Part shown: one piece after another, positions 8,471 through 16,241 of the stretch
How the letters are laid out: the number at the start of each line of letters is the position of its first letter
Position numbering within the stretch: position 1 is the first letter of the stretch
DNA from: Lactobacillus sp.
GTDB lineage: Bacteria; Bacillota; Bacilli; Lactobacillales; Lactobacillaceae
NCBI GenBank assembly: GCA_022641965.1
Contig: JALCDX010000001.1
Location: 1-64,000 of the forward strand
Length of the DNA stretch: 64,000 nucleotides
Reading direction: 5' to 3'
The notes under the pieces: model-generated
What the model was told of the DNA's origin: nothing
Databases searched by the model: none
The model's input: the letters and a program-made list of their open reading frames with translations, nothing else
Made by a program: the position numbers and the translations under genes

Positions 8471-9189
8471 TGGTCCGTTTTGCCCGATTGCAGCAACAAA
8501 TCATCTCCTTGCTGAACTACAGCAATCGCTTGTATTTTAAACAAATCTAAAACAGCTAAAAAAAGCCCCACCGCTTCATCGATCGAATTTAAATTCTGAG
8601 CCGCGCTGGCAAAAGAAATTTTGCCGCGCTTTAATAATAATTTGGTCATATACTGGCGCATTTCTTTGACTTTAAAATTATGCGGAGCAACTTGACTAGT
8701 CGCCGGTTGACGCAAACGCAGCCGTGCTACCACTTTGCTCATGGCCTGCAGCAATTCATCAGTCGTAATTTGACAAGGCTGCAGCAGCAAATGCGCTTGA
8801 TCTGCTGGTTGGGTTGGTTCTTTAGCTGCCACAAATGGTGCTGATGCAGCTTTTTTGCCCAAGTAGCCAGCAATTTTTTGATACATTGAATACTCGACTA
8901 ATTGATCGACTAAATCTTGTCTCGCATTTTCGCCAGGTTGATCTGCGTACTCATTGTGGGGCAAGAGCTGCTGCGATTTTATTTTAAGCAAGGTTGAAGC
9001 CATGACGAAGTAGTCGCCGGCAATTTGCAAATTCATACGTTCCATTGCTCGCAAATAGTGCATATATTGATCGGTCACTTGCGCAATTGGAATATCATAG
9101 ATATCCAGTTGCTGCTGACGAATCAAATGCAGAAGCAGATCTAATGGGCCTTCGAAATTAGCCAGTTGCAGCTTTAGCACTTCAGGCAT
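8467..9189 (-). CDS. scpA: Segregation and condensation protein A
   Basis: 240 residues. The kleisin N-terminus FEGPLDLLLHLIRQQQLDIYDIPIAQVTDQY (in pieces, residues 13-43) is diagnostic, and a C-terminal winged helix binds SMC. ScpA bridges the SMC heads with ScpB. It overlaps the ribT-like gene upstream by eight nt and scpB downstream by four nt, so the three are co-translated. Confidence 0.96.
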   Translation of the reverse strand: MPEVLKLQLANFEGPLDLLLHLIRQQQLDIYDIPIAQVTDQYMHYLRAMERMNLQIAGDYFVMASTLLKIKSQQLLPHNEYADQPGENARQDLVDQLVEYSMYQKIAGYLGKKAASAPFVAAKEPTQPADQAHLLLQPCQITTDELLQAMSKVVARLRLRQPATSQVAPHNFKVKEMRQYMTKLLLKRGKISFASAAQNLNSIDEAVGLFLAVLDLFKIQAIAVVQQGDDLLLQSGKTDQ

Positions 9190-9550
9190 GAGATTGATCT
9201 GACTGCAAATATTTCAGCAAATAGGTATAGTCAGGTACGGCTGTGATGCTTTCTTGCGGGAAAGTATTTTGCAATTCTCTCATCAGGATTGCTTCATAAT
9301 GCTGGTTGCGAATATCGGGAGCCAAGGCAATATAACGCACTACCACAAATTTCGCTTCATGCTGAATGCCAATGATCCCTAAATAATCGCTTTGCTGGCT
9401 TTTGCTAAACAAATAGATTTCAAACTGATTATCTGCATTGTTATAAAGCCGCATTTCTTGCCGCAAATTATCTAAATTTTTAAAGTAAGGCAAATAAGAC
9501 AAAAAGCCCATGACCGTCTTTTCATAATCTTGCCGGTATTTAAATAGCAT
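9182..9550 (-). CDS. ribT: RibT-like GNAT-family protein
   Basis: 122 residues. The N-terminus MLFKYRQDYEKTVMGFLSYL and the GIIGIQHE...VRYIALAPDIRNQHYEAILM stretch match the RibT family: GNAT-fold proteins linked to riboflavin genes in Bacillus, with no settled function. The usual acetyl-CoA loop (Q/RxxGxG/A) is degenerate here (RNQHYEA). In Bacillus ribT ends the rib operon just before scpA; here it keeps its place next to scpA but no riboflavin synthesis genes are present in the window. It overlaps the cvfB stop by one nt. Confidence 0.75.
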   Translation of the reverse strand: MLFKYRQDYEKTVMGFLSYLPYFKNLDNLRQEMRLYNNADNQFEIYLFSKSQQSDYLGIIGIQHEAKFVVVRYIALAPDIRNQHYEAILMRELQNTFPQESITAVPDYTYLLKYLQSDQSHA

Positions 9551-10425
9551 TAGTCCTCACCTTGCTTCAGCAAACTAATTGTACCATCCTCTTTATCTTC
9601 GCTGATTAAATGAGCTTTGAGCAGGTGGCCAATTGCCCGCTTAAATGCACCCTTGGAAATTCCAAAATGTTCTTTGATTTCCTCTGGGCTGCTGGCATCG
9701 GAAAAAGGCAGGGTTTTGGTAGCTTCACGCTGCAAACTGACCAACAGCATTTGTGCGTCATCATCAATCTCTTCATAGCTGCGCGGCAAGACGCTCAAAT
9801 TCAAACGGCCGTATTGGCTAGTACCGATTACCCTAGCCGAAATTTGCTCGCCTAATCGCAGCGGCCGATACGATTGCGATGAATGGACAAATGCCAAGTA
9901 ATAGTCATCAGTAATCACGAAAGCCCCAATTGGCCGGCTGCTGTACACTGTTCCGTGCAGGTTGCGGTTGTTTAAATTATCAGGAAAAGTTTGTGCCAAC
10001 TGTTCAAAGATGTTTTCATCGGCTAGTTTGGCCCAAATCCGCTCTTTAAAATCCGTTTCAAGCCGGACCAAAACTTGGTCGCCCGGACGCGGCCAGCGAT
10101 TAGCATCAGCTGGCAAATCATCCTCAGAAATAACTACATCTTTGTCTGGCAAGCCAATATCAACAAAAGCGCCTAAATCGCGTCTAGTCTGAGTAACTTT
10201 GCCCCAACCATATTCATCAGGACCAGCAACTGGCCAGAATTGCGTCATCACCCGCTTTTTTTGTTTATTTTCATAAATAAAGCCGGCTACGCGGCTGCCC
10301 AGCTGTGGGGCCTCTTCTTGCGTCACTTCAACTTTGGGCAAGGCATAGGTCTGACCTGCAATTTGCACAAAGTAAGCTTGCTCATTGATATCCGTCACTG
10401 TGCCAGTGGCAACTTTTCCAATCAC
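9550..10425 (-). CDS. cvfB: CvfB-type S1 RNA-binding protein
   Basis: 291 residues. Tandem S1-like OB domains (about 1-60, 68-135 and 150-215; GWGKVTQTRRDLGAFVDIGL is clearest) and a C-terminal winged helix (about 225-290, HFGISKGAFKRAIGHLLKA). This is the layout of CvfB (YitL), an RNA-binding regulator in Gram-positive bacteria. The start is GTG at 10425 behind AGAGAGG. First gene of the operon leading into scpA and scpB. Confidence 0.88.
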   Translation of the reverse strand: MIGKVATGTVTDINEQAYFVQIAGQTYALPKVEVTQEEAPQLGSRVAGFIYENKQKKRVMTQFWPVAGPDEYGWGKVTQTRRDLGAFVDIGLPDKDVVISEDDLPADANRWPRPGDQVLVRLETDFKERIWAKLADENIFEQLAQTFPDNLNNRNLHGTVYSSRPIGAFVITDDYYLAFVHSSQSYRPLRLGEQISARVIGTSQYGRLNLSVLPRSYEEIDDDAQMLLVSLQREATKTLPFSDASSPEEIKEHFGISKGAFKRAIGHLLKAHLISEDKEDGTISLLKQGED

Positions 10426-10465
10426 GCTAGTTCCTCTCTTCTTTTGCTAGAAGCATTAACAATTT

Positions 10466-10494
10466 AGTATAGGTAGTCTGACCGTAAAAAGCAA
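10466..10494 (-). promoter_or_regulatory. Promoter for the cvfB-ribT-scpAB-rluB operon
   Basis: The minus strand has TTGCTT, a 17-bp spacer, then TATACT, about 41 nt before the cvfB GTG. It begins directly after the dnaE stop codon, and no terminator is visible after dnaE, so read-through from dnaE is also possible. Confidence 0.65.
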
Positions 10495-10495
10495 C

Positions 10496-13400
10496 TCAGC
10501 TTTCAGTTTTGAACTGCACCCGTCGCAAATTGGTCAAAATAAACTGTACTTGGCCTTGATCATAGCGATCGCTGCGTGTCTGAACTTGCAGCAAATAAAA
10601 ACCATCCTGTTCCAAAACATTGCTAAAGCGTTCATACAATCGTGGAAAGACAACAACCTCTTGTCGGCTATGGCCGTCGTTAAATGAGGCAAAAGCCATA
10701 GTTTGACCGCGTTTGGTCCGGATCAATTTTATTTTAACCAGTTGTGCCGCCACAATCCCGCGCTCATTAACTGCAAAAGCGTTGAATTGGCGCGCCTGAT
10801 AGCGCTTAGCAAATTTTTGAATGGCAATTAACGGCGTCAGAGTAGTCGCAAAGCCCATGACTTCTGTTTCCATAGCTGCTAGTTCTGCCCTGGTTGGCGG
10901 CTTGACAGCAACCGGTTTGGGCGCTAGCGCAGCCAGCAAAGATTGATTGCCACCCGACATGCTGACGCTTTCGACTAGCTGTTCAGTTTGAGCCAACAGC
11001 GATTGCCGATTGCTGTCAAAATTATCAAAACAGCCAGCTTTAATCAAGCGCTTAATTGCATCAGGATGCAAAAATTTAGAGGGAATTTTTTGCAAAAAAT
11101 CAGTCAGGCTGGCATATGGCTGACCAGTGACGATGGCCTCAACCAGATCTCGGCGCAAGCCCTTAATAGCACTGAAGCCAACTAAAATTGCCTTTTTTTG
11201 CAGCAGATAGCCGGCCTGGCTGTGATTGATATCTGGATGAAAAACTTGCAAACCAGCTTCCTTAGCAGCTGTCAAATAAGCAGCGACTTTATCTTTATCA
11301 CCACTATTAGCATTAAGCAAGGCAGTGTAGAAAGCCCCAGGATAATGAACTTTTAAATAAGCCAGCCAAAAAGCAATCTCACTGTATGCAACAGCATGTG
11401 AACGGTTAAAACCATAGTTGGCAAATTGTTCAATGTATTGGTAAACTTTCTCAGCCACTGCCTTTTGGTGCCCAAGCTTAACGGCCCCAGCAATAAAGCG
11501 GCCCCGCTGCTGGTCAATGACGTCCTGCTTTTTCTTCGACATGGCCCGCCGCAGCAAATCAGCCTGCCCTAATGAAAAGCCAGCCAAAACCTGTGCGGTC
11601 TGCATCACTTGTTCTTGGTAAACCAGAATGCCATAGGTAGGAGCCAAGATTTGCTGCAAGGATGGGTCAGGATAAGTGATCGCCTCTTTGCCATTCTTAC
11701 GGGCAATGAAATGATCAATGTTTTGCATTGGACCTGGGCGATACAGAGCATTAACAGCGACAATATCTTCGAAATTATCCGGATGCAAGCGTTTAAGCAC
11801 GCGCTTGATGCCGGTTGATTCAAATTGAAAAATAGCATCCGTTTGCCCAGCCTGAAATAGCTGCAAAGTTGCAGGATCATCGAGCGGGATTTTATTGGGG
11901 TCAGCTAGCCCGGCTAGGCGCAGCGCTGTTCCCAAAATGGTTAAATTGCGCAGCCCTAAAAAGTCGATTTTTAATAATCCCAACCGCTCCACGCTGTTTT
12001 TCGTTTGCTGAGTCACGGGAATGCCTAACGGCCCGGCTTGCAGGCCCACTAAACTTGCAATGGAATGATCAGAAATCACCAAGCCGGCAGCGTGAATTGA
12101 ATAATGCCGCGGCAGACCTTCCAAGCCACAAGCCGTTTTAAACAGCAGTTGGTTCAGCGGTGTGGCTTGCACTTGAGTTTGCAGCTGCTTTGACTCCTGA
12201 TAGCATTCAGTTAGCGTCAACGCCTGTTTTGAAAATGGCAGCGACCTGGTAAATTTTTGCGTTTCAACTTTTGTTAAGCAAAAGATGCGCGAACAATCAC
12301 GTAACGCTTGCTTGGCAGCTAGCGTTCCAAAGGTCAAAATTTGCGCAGCGTGGTCCATGCCATATTTTTTGAACATATACTGGATTACTTCATCGCGGCG
12401 GTTATCAGGGATATCTAGGTCAATATCAGGCATTTGCTGACGGGCTGGATTTAAAAAGCGCTCAAACAGCAAATGGTATTTGAGCGGATCAACTTCTGTA
12501 ATCCGCAAAGCATACGAAACCAAGGAGCCACAAGCTGATCCACGCCCAGGACCAGTGGTAATTTGCTGACGATGAGCAAAATTCATGACATCCCAAACAA
12601 TCAAAAAATAATCGTCAAAACCCATTTGATGAATAATTTTGAGCTCATAGTCCAGGCGCTCTTGATAAGCAGTTTCAATTTTGCCAGCACGGCGCTCTTT
12701 AAGGCCTGCTTGCGCTAAATGCTGCAAGAATAGCTGGGAAGTCGGATATTCTTGCTGTTTAAAAACTGGCAGTTCTGGCCCAGCAAATGACAGCTTAACC
12801 TGACAAGCAGCAGCAATTTTTCCTGTTGAAGCTAGTGCAGAGTCCAAACCTAAATCTTGATACAGCACGCTTAAATCAGCGACTGGCCGTAGCCAGTGCG
12901 ACCCATCATTTTGACTAAGACTTAAAGGATCTGTCAATTTCGTGCCATTTTTAATCGCCTGCAGACTTTTGCGCAAAAAATGATCGTTGGCATTTAGATA
13001 GCGGCAATCTTCAACAGCTGTCAGCGGAACTGCTTCTGCCTTGCCTAGCTCCTGGCAAAAGGCAGCATAGTCAGCTTGATCCTGACTAGCATAAACGCCT
13101 AAATAAAGCTGACAGCCAGTACCCAAAAGTGCTTTTAATTTTTGAACGAATTTTGCGCCCAGGTCGGGATTTTCAACAGACAGTCGGTGCAATTCTGATC
13201 GATCATTAGCTGGTACGATAATCACTAAATCTTGCAAATATTTTTTGAGCTCAGCAAATGGCAGCAATTTGCGATTTTCACCATTTTCCGTGAGCAAATT
13301 AATAGCTGATGACAGCCGCAGCAAGTTTTGGTAACCAGTCTGAGTGCGAGCAATTAACAAAAGATCATAATTGACCGCTTGATCGATAATGCCGCCAGTC

Positions 13401-13603
13401 CGGGCAGTCATGCCCATCAGTGGCTTTACGCCCGCCGCTTGGGCCGCTTGATAAAAATCAACCAAGCCATAAGTCACATTGACATCAGTTAAAGCAGCAG
13501 CTTCATAACCCCGCTGCTTGGCCATTTTAACTAAGTCGTTCACCCTGGTTGGACTAGCAAGCAAGGTATAGGCACTTAAATTTTGCAAGGCTGCGACTTT
13601 CAT
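10496..13603 (-). CDS. dnaE: DNA polymerase III alpha subunit DnaE
   Basis: 1035 residues, the length of Firmicute DnaE (not PolC). Domains in order: degenerate PHP domain (about 1-210; the usual HxH is replaced by LQNLSAYTLL, so metal binding is unlikely), polymerase palm with catalytic PDIDLDIPDNRR and KIDFLGLRNLT, helix-hairpin-helix region, and an OB fold near the C-terminus (AQLVKIKLIRTKRGQTMAF). It extends RNA primers on the lagging strand. AAGGAGAG precedes the ATG. It is transcribed divergently from the DUF2929 gene through a shared promoter region. Confidence 0.95.
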   Translation of the reverse strand: MKVAALQNLSAYTLLASPTRVNDLVKMAKQRGYEAAALTDVNVTYGLVDFYQAAQAAGVKPLMGMTARTGGIIDQAVNYDLLLIARTQTGYQNLLRLSSAINLLTENGENRKLLPFAELKKYLQDLVIIVPANDRSELHRLSVENPDLGAKFVQKLKALLGTGCQLYLGVYASQDQADYAAFCQELGKAEAVPLTAVEDCRYLNANDHFLRKSLQAIKNGTKLTDPLSLSQNDGSHWLRPVADLSVLYQDLGLDSALASTGKIAAACQVKLSFAGPELPVFKQQEYPTSQLFLQHLAQAGLKERRAGKIETAYQERLDYELKIIHQMGFDDYFLIVWDVMNFAHRQQITTGPGRGSACGSLVSYALRITEVDPLKYHLLFERFLNPARQQMPDIDLDIPDNRRDEVIQYMFKKYGMDHAAQILTFGTLAAKQALRDCSRIFCLTKVETQKFTRSLPFSKQALTLTECYQESKQLQTQVQATPLNQLLFKTACGLEGLPRHYSIHAAGLVISDHSIASLVGLQAGPLGIPVTQQTKNSVERLGLLKIDFLGLRNLTILGTALRLAGLADPNKIPLDDPATLQLFQAGQTDAIFQFESTGIKRVLKRLHPDNFEDIVAVNALYRPGPMQNIDHFIARKNGKEAITYPDPSLQQILAPTYGILVYQEQVMQTAQVLAGFSLGQADLLRRAMSKKKQDVIDQQRGRFIAGAVKLGHQKAVAEKVYQYIEQFANYGFNRSHAVAYSEIAFWLAYLKVHYPGAFYTALLNANSGDKDKVAAYLTAAKEAGLQVFHPDINHSQAGYLLQKKAILVGFSAIKGLRRDLVEAIVTGQPYASLTDFLQKIPSKFLHPDAIKRLIKAGCFDNFDSNRQSLLAQTEQLVESVSMSGGNQSLLAALAPKPVAVKPPTRAELAAMETEVMGFATTLTPLIAIQKFAKRYQARQFNAFAVNERGIVAAQLVKIKLIRTKRGQTMAFASFNDGHSRQEVVVFPRLYERFSNVLEQDGFYLLQVQTRSDRYDQGQVQFILTNLRRVQFKTES

Positions 13604-13629
13604 AAGACTCTCTCCTTTTCTTCAAGTTA

Positions 13630-13660
13630 AGTATAACAAAAGCAGCCGCGAGGATTGCAA
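13630..13660 (-). promoter_or_regulatory. dnaE promoter (extended -10)
   Basis: The minus strand has TGTTATACT (TGn extension at 13636-13638, -10 at 13630-13635). A TTGCAA -35 lies 19 bp upstream (13655-13660). TTGCAA is self-complementary and also serves the opposite promoter. Confidence 0.6.
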
Positions 13661-13683
13661 AACTGGCACCTTTTTGCTAGAAT
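13655..13683 (+). promoter_or_regulatory. Promoter of the DUF2929 gene
   Basis: TTGCAA (13655-13660), a 17-bp spacer ending in TGC, then TAGAAT (13678-13683). Transcription would start near 13690, about 17 nt before the ATG. Confidence 0.75.
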
Positions 13684-13706
13684 GCCTGTGTGAAAGAAGG
13701 GATCGT

Positions 13707-13919
13707 ATGCAAACAGTCCTCAGAGTTATCGTAACAATGTTCTGGGCCGTGATTTTTTGCTTAATCATTGGCTTCATTGCTGGCGCCTTAACCCAAATGA
13801 AGTTCAACCCAACGCAATGCGTGATCGTCGGAGCAATCTTTGGTTGCTTGTATGCTTTAATTATCCCGACTATTACCGCGCATAGCGTCAAGGACAAGAG
13901 CAAATATAGCAAGATCTAA
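13707..13919 (+). CDS. Small membrane protein, DUF2929 (YjzD-like) family
   Basis: 70 residues with two hydrophobic helices (about 4-26 and 34-55; VIFCLIIGFIAGALTQM and CVIVGAIFGCLYALIIP) and a basic tail, SVKDKSKYSKI. This small two-helix layout beside dnaE fits the DUF2929/YjzD family of Lactobacillales; the function is unknown. The upstream in-frame codons overlap the promoter, so I use the ATG at 13707 behind AGAAGGG. Strong promoter and terminator flank it, giving a compact single-gene unit. Confidence 0.7.
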   Translation: MQTVLRVIVTMFWAVIFCLIIGFIAGALTQMKFNPTQCVIVGAIFGCLYALIIPTITAHSVKDKSKYSKI

Positions 13920-13927
13920 GCTGGTAA

Positions 13928-13956
13928 AACTCAACTGCTTTTCAGTTGAGTTTTTT
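13928..13956 (+). terminator. Terminator of the DUF2929 gene
   Basis: ACTCAACTG, loop CTTTT, CAGTTGAGT, then a T-run. It starts nine nt after the stop codon. Confidence 0.9.
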
Positions 13957-13965
13957 CTTTGCACA

Positions 13966-13998
13966 AAAATAACTCCGCCAGGCAACCTAGCGGAGTTA
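13966..13998 (-). terminator. Terminator of the 5'-nucleotidase gene
   Basis: The minus strand has AATAACTCCGC, an 11-nt loop, GCGGAGTTATT, then TTTTG. It starts 12 nt after the stop codon. Confidence 0.88.
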
Positions 13999-14009
13999 TT
14001 TAGTTTTCT

Positions 14010-15575
14010 CTAAAAGAACTTATAGTTGTGACCAGTATCAACTTGAATATCTTTTTGTGATAAGAAAGTACCAAACATTTGAACATAGTCTTGGTCAGAA
14101 GTGCTTTCAATCTTGTCCATGCTGTAGCATGGATAGAAGCCGCCACCATTGGCCCGGTAGTTGTTAACTGCCAAACGATAAGTCTTATTTTCATCAATTG
14201 GCTTACCGTTCAGTTCCAGCTTGACTATGCGCTCACCCTCTGGCTTGGAAACATCAACTTCATAATGAATTGGGTAGAACAAGTCAAAGTTGAACAGCAT
14301 GTTCTGCGGAGTTACATACTTATCTTTAAATTTAACTTGGCCGTTTTCATCTTTAGTTACATAAGTAGCAGCATGCTCCATTACTTCCCGCAATTCTTTG
14401 CCAGTCAATTTAACCACACACAGCTGGTTTGAGAATGGGTAGTTCAGCAAAACTTGCCGCATAGTAACATCTTGCGTAAAGCCATGGGCATCATCAGTCA
14501 TAATCGCGGTAGCCGCTACATCGGCGTGTGAGAACCAGAGCTCCATTTGTTCGATCAAGTTGATAAATGGTGCACCAGTTAGCCGATCTTGCAATGGATG
14601 TTCAATTGGAGCAGCAGCTGACATATGAGCAATCGGCTTGTCCAGCCAAACTTGCGTTTCAGCATCTAATTGCTTAACTTCGCCAGCAACTGCTGGATCT
14701 GGCTCAGAGTCTTTAGTATCAACTAATTGGGCTGATGAATCTTTAATTTCATATTTGCCATCAGCGTTCTTTTCCAAATCCAAGACAACTTCGCCAATGC
14801 AGTCGCCACGATAACCTGGTTGCACAATTGGGGTGCCTTGTGCGACTAAAGCTGCCCGGTTGTGCTGGTGACCTGCCAAAATCACATCGATTTCAGGCAG
14901 TTCTGACAGCATCTTGTAGCCTTCATTTTCACCGTTATGCGGTTGAGTAGCTTTGCCAGTCTTCGGGTCGCTTTCAAAGCCGCCATGGTATAAAACCGCC
15001 AGGACATCAACTTTTGGCCGCAAGGCTTTGACTAGTGGTTTGATGCCATCAAAAGCTGGAATAAATTTCATGCCTTTAATGTGTTCTTGATTTTGCCAAT
15101 GCGGAACATACTGGGTGCAAACGCCGACAATACCAACTTTGACGCCATTTTTTTCAATAATCGTGTATTGACGGCCAGCAAATGGCTCACCAGTTTGCTC
15201 ATCTAAAACGTTGTCATTCAGCATCGGTGCTTTAGTATGGTCAATGTAGTAAGTCAAATAGTCACGACCATAATCAAAATCGTGATTGCCTAATACCCGT
15301 GCGTCATAGCCAACTTTATTAAAAGCTTCGGTATACTTGGCAATGCCTTTCTCGTAGTCTTGTTTGCTAGTATAGGTAGCTAGCGGTGCACCTTGCAGCA
15401 AGTCGCCGGCATCAGTTACAACTACGTTGTCAGCACCAAATTTGGCCTTCTCTTGGTGAATCAGCGTGCTGGCCCGACTTAAGCCAAAGGGAGCTGAATA
15501 ATCACCCTGTTTTTGATAATCAGTTGGCAAAATATAGCCATGAATATCGCTTGTATGCAAAAATACCAGTTCCAT
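14010..15575 (-). CDS. 5'-nucleotidase / 2',3'-cyclic phosphodiesterase family metallophosphatase
   Basis: 521 residues. The N-terminal calcineurin-like phosphoesterase domain shows all metal motifs: HTSDIHG (7-13), DAGDLLQG, GNHDFDYG, HGGFES and GHQHN. A C-terminal 5'-nucleotidase domain starts near residue 310, with NYRANGGG near the end for base recognition. There is no signal peptide or LPxTG, so it acts in the cytoplasm, unlike secreted UshA. It probably dephosphorylates nucleotides; the true substrate cannot be told. A candidate CcpA site overlaps the promoter, suggesting carbon catabolite repression. Confidence 0.9.
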   Translation of the reverse strand: MELVFLHTSDIHGYILPTDYQKQGDYSAPFGLSRASTLIHQEKAKFGADNVVVTDAGDLLQGAPLATYTSKQDYEKGIAKYTEAFNKVGYDARVLGNHDFDYGRDYLTYYIDHTKAPMLNDNVLDEQTGEPFAGRQYTIIEKNGVKVGIVGVCTQYVPHWQNQEHIKGMKFIPAFDGIKPLVKALRPKVDVLAVLYHGGFESDPKTGKATQPHNGENEGYKMLSELPEIDVILAGHQHNRAALVAQGTPIVQPGYRGDCIGEVVLDLEKNADGKYEIKDSSAQLVDTKDSEPDPAVAGEVKQLDAETQVWLDKPIAHMSAAAPIEHPLQDRLTGAPFINLIEQMELWFSHADVAATAIMTDDAHGFTQDVTMRQVLLNYPFSNQLCVVKLTGKELREVMEHAATYVTKDENGQVKFKDKYVTPQNMLFNFDLFYPIHYEVDVSKPEGERIVKLELNGKPIDENKTYRLAVNNYRANGGGFYPCYSMDKIESTSDQDYVQMFGTFLSQKDIQVDTGHNYKFF

Positions 15576-15599
15576 AATTGTCCTCCTTAATATACAAAC

Positions 15600-15638
15600 A
15601 TTATAACTTGTTTGCCAATTTTAAGAAAGCGCTTTCCT
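15600..15638 (-). promoter_or_regulatory. Promoter and overlapping cre (CcpA) site of the nucleotidase gene
   Basis: The minus strand has a perfect TATAAT at 15600-15605. Seventeen bp upstream the -35 region (TTTCTT, 15623-15628) lies inside AAGAAAGCGCTTTCCT (15623-15638), a near-perfect palindrome centred on CG that fits the cre consensus. CcpA bound there would block RNA polymerase. Confidence 0.68.
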
Positions 15639-15647
15639 AACAATTAA

Positions 15648-15679
15648 CAAAAAAGAGCTAGGTCAACTGACCTGGCTCG
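15648..15679 (-). terminator. Terminator of rpmF
   Basis: The minus strand has GAGCCAGGTCA paired to TGACCTAGCTC with one mismatch, then TTTTTTT. It lies 23 nt past the rpmF stop. Confidence 0.82.
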
Positions 15680-15701
15680 ATATTTTTAGCCTGCTAACAA
15701 A

Positions 15702-15899
15702 TTAGTTGTTGCTTGCGTTGCTGTTTGCAGCCTTATTCATAACTTGTTGGCCCTTGTAGTAACCCTTTGGGGATACACGGTGGCTCAAACGGTATTCGCC
15801 AGTAGTTGCATCGTAGTGCATTGCTGGAACGCTTAACTTAATATGACCGCGACGTGAACGCTTACGTTGCTTTGAAGTCTTTCTTGCTGGAACTGCCAT
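15702..15899 (-). CDS. rpmF: 50S ribosomal protein L32
   Basis: 65 residues beginning [19 protein letters not shown], the invariant L32 N-terminus. The region that carries four zinc-binding cysteines in C+ paralogues ([20 protein letters not shown]) has none, so this is the zinc-independent C- form. GAGGAG precedes the ATG, and it is a single-gene unit with its own promoter and terminator. The C-terminal Asn/Ser/Ala tail extends a little beyond many homologues. Confidence 0.96.
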   Translation of the reverse strand: MAVPARKTSKQRKRSRRGHIKLSVPAMHYDATTGEYRLSHRVSPKGYYKGQQVMNKAANSNASNN

Positions 15900-15969
15900 A
15901 ATAAATATCTCCTCTTTAAATGTTAATTTCTAAGTTGATAATTAAACGTCTAAATACTCACGTTTTCTA

Positions 15970-15998
15970 ATCATACTATTCTTAAAGCCACAAATCAA
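15970..15998 (-). promoter_or_regulatory. rpmF promoter
   Basis: The minus strand has TTGATT, a 17-bp spacer, then TATGAT, about 70 nt upstream of the rpmF ATG. Confidence 0.75.
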
Positions 15999-16001
15999 CA
16001 C

Positions 16002-16229
16002 TTATTCCTTGCGACCCATTAGCCATGAAACCAGTGCTCCCAGTAAAAACATGATAATTAAAACAATAATCAACGGCTGCTTAAAAGCAAAAAAGCCGAA
16101 ATTAATGGTCACTGGCTTCACGTTTAAAATCGCAAAGATCACCAGCAGCAAGACGATCACAATCGCCGCAATTAATCTGCCTTGCTTGCGGGAGCTGCTT
16201 TTAGGTTGTTTTTTATCGTGGTCGGTCAT
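16002..16229 (-). CDS. LapA-domain (DUF1049) small membrane protein
   Basis: 75 residues. A charged N-terminus (MTDHDKKQPKSSSRKQG) is followed by two transmembrane helices (about 20-36 and 51-70) separated by VKPVTINFGFFAFKQPL, which is typical of LapA-domain proteins. The E. coli homologue helps assemble lipopolysaccharide; the role in Gram-positives, which lack it, is unknown. It lies 12 nt after the SDR gene and probably ends the rnz-SDR-lapA operon. Confidence 0.75.
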   Translation of the reverse strand: MTDHDKKQPKSSSRKQGRLIAAIVIVLLLVIFAILNVKPVTINFGFFAFKQPLIIVLIIMFLLGALVSWLMGRKE

Positions 16230-16241
16230 TAATTTGCCTCC

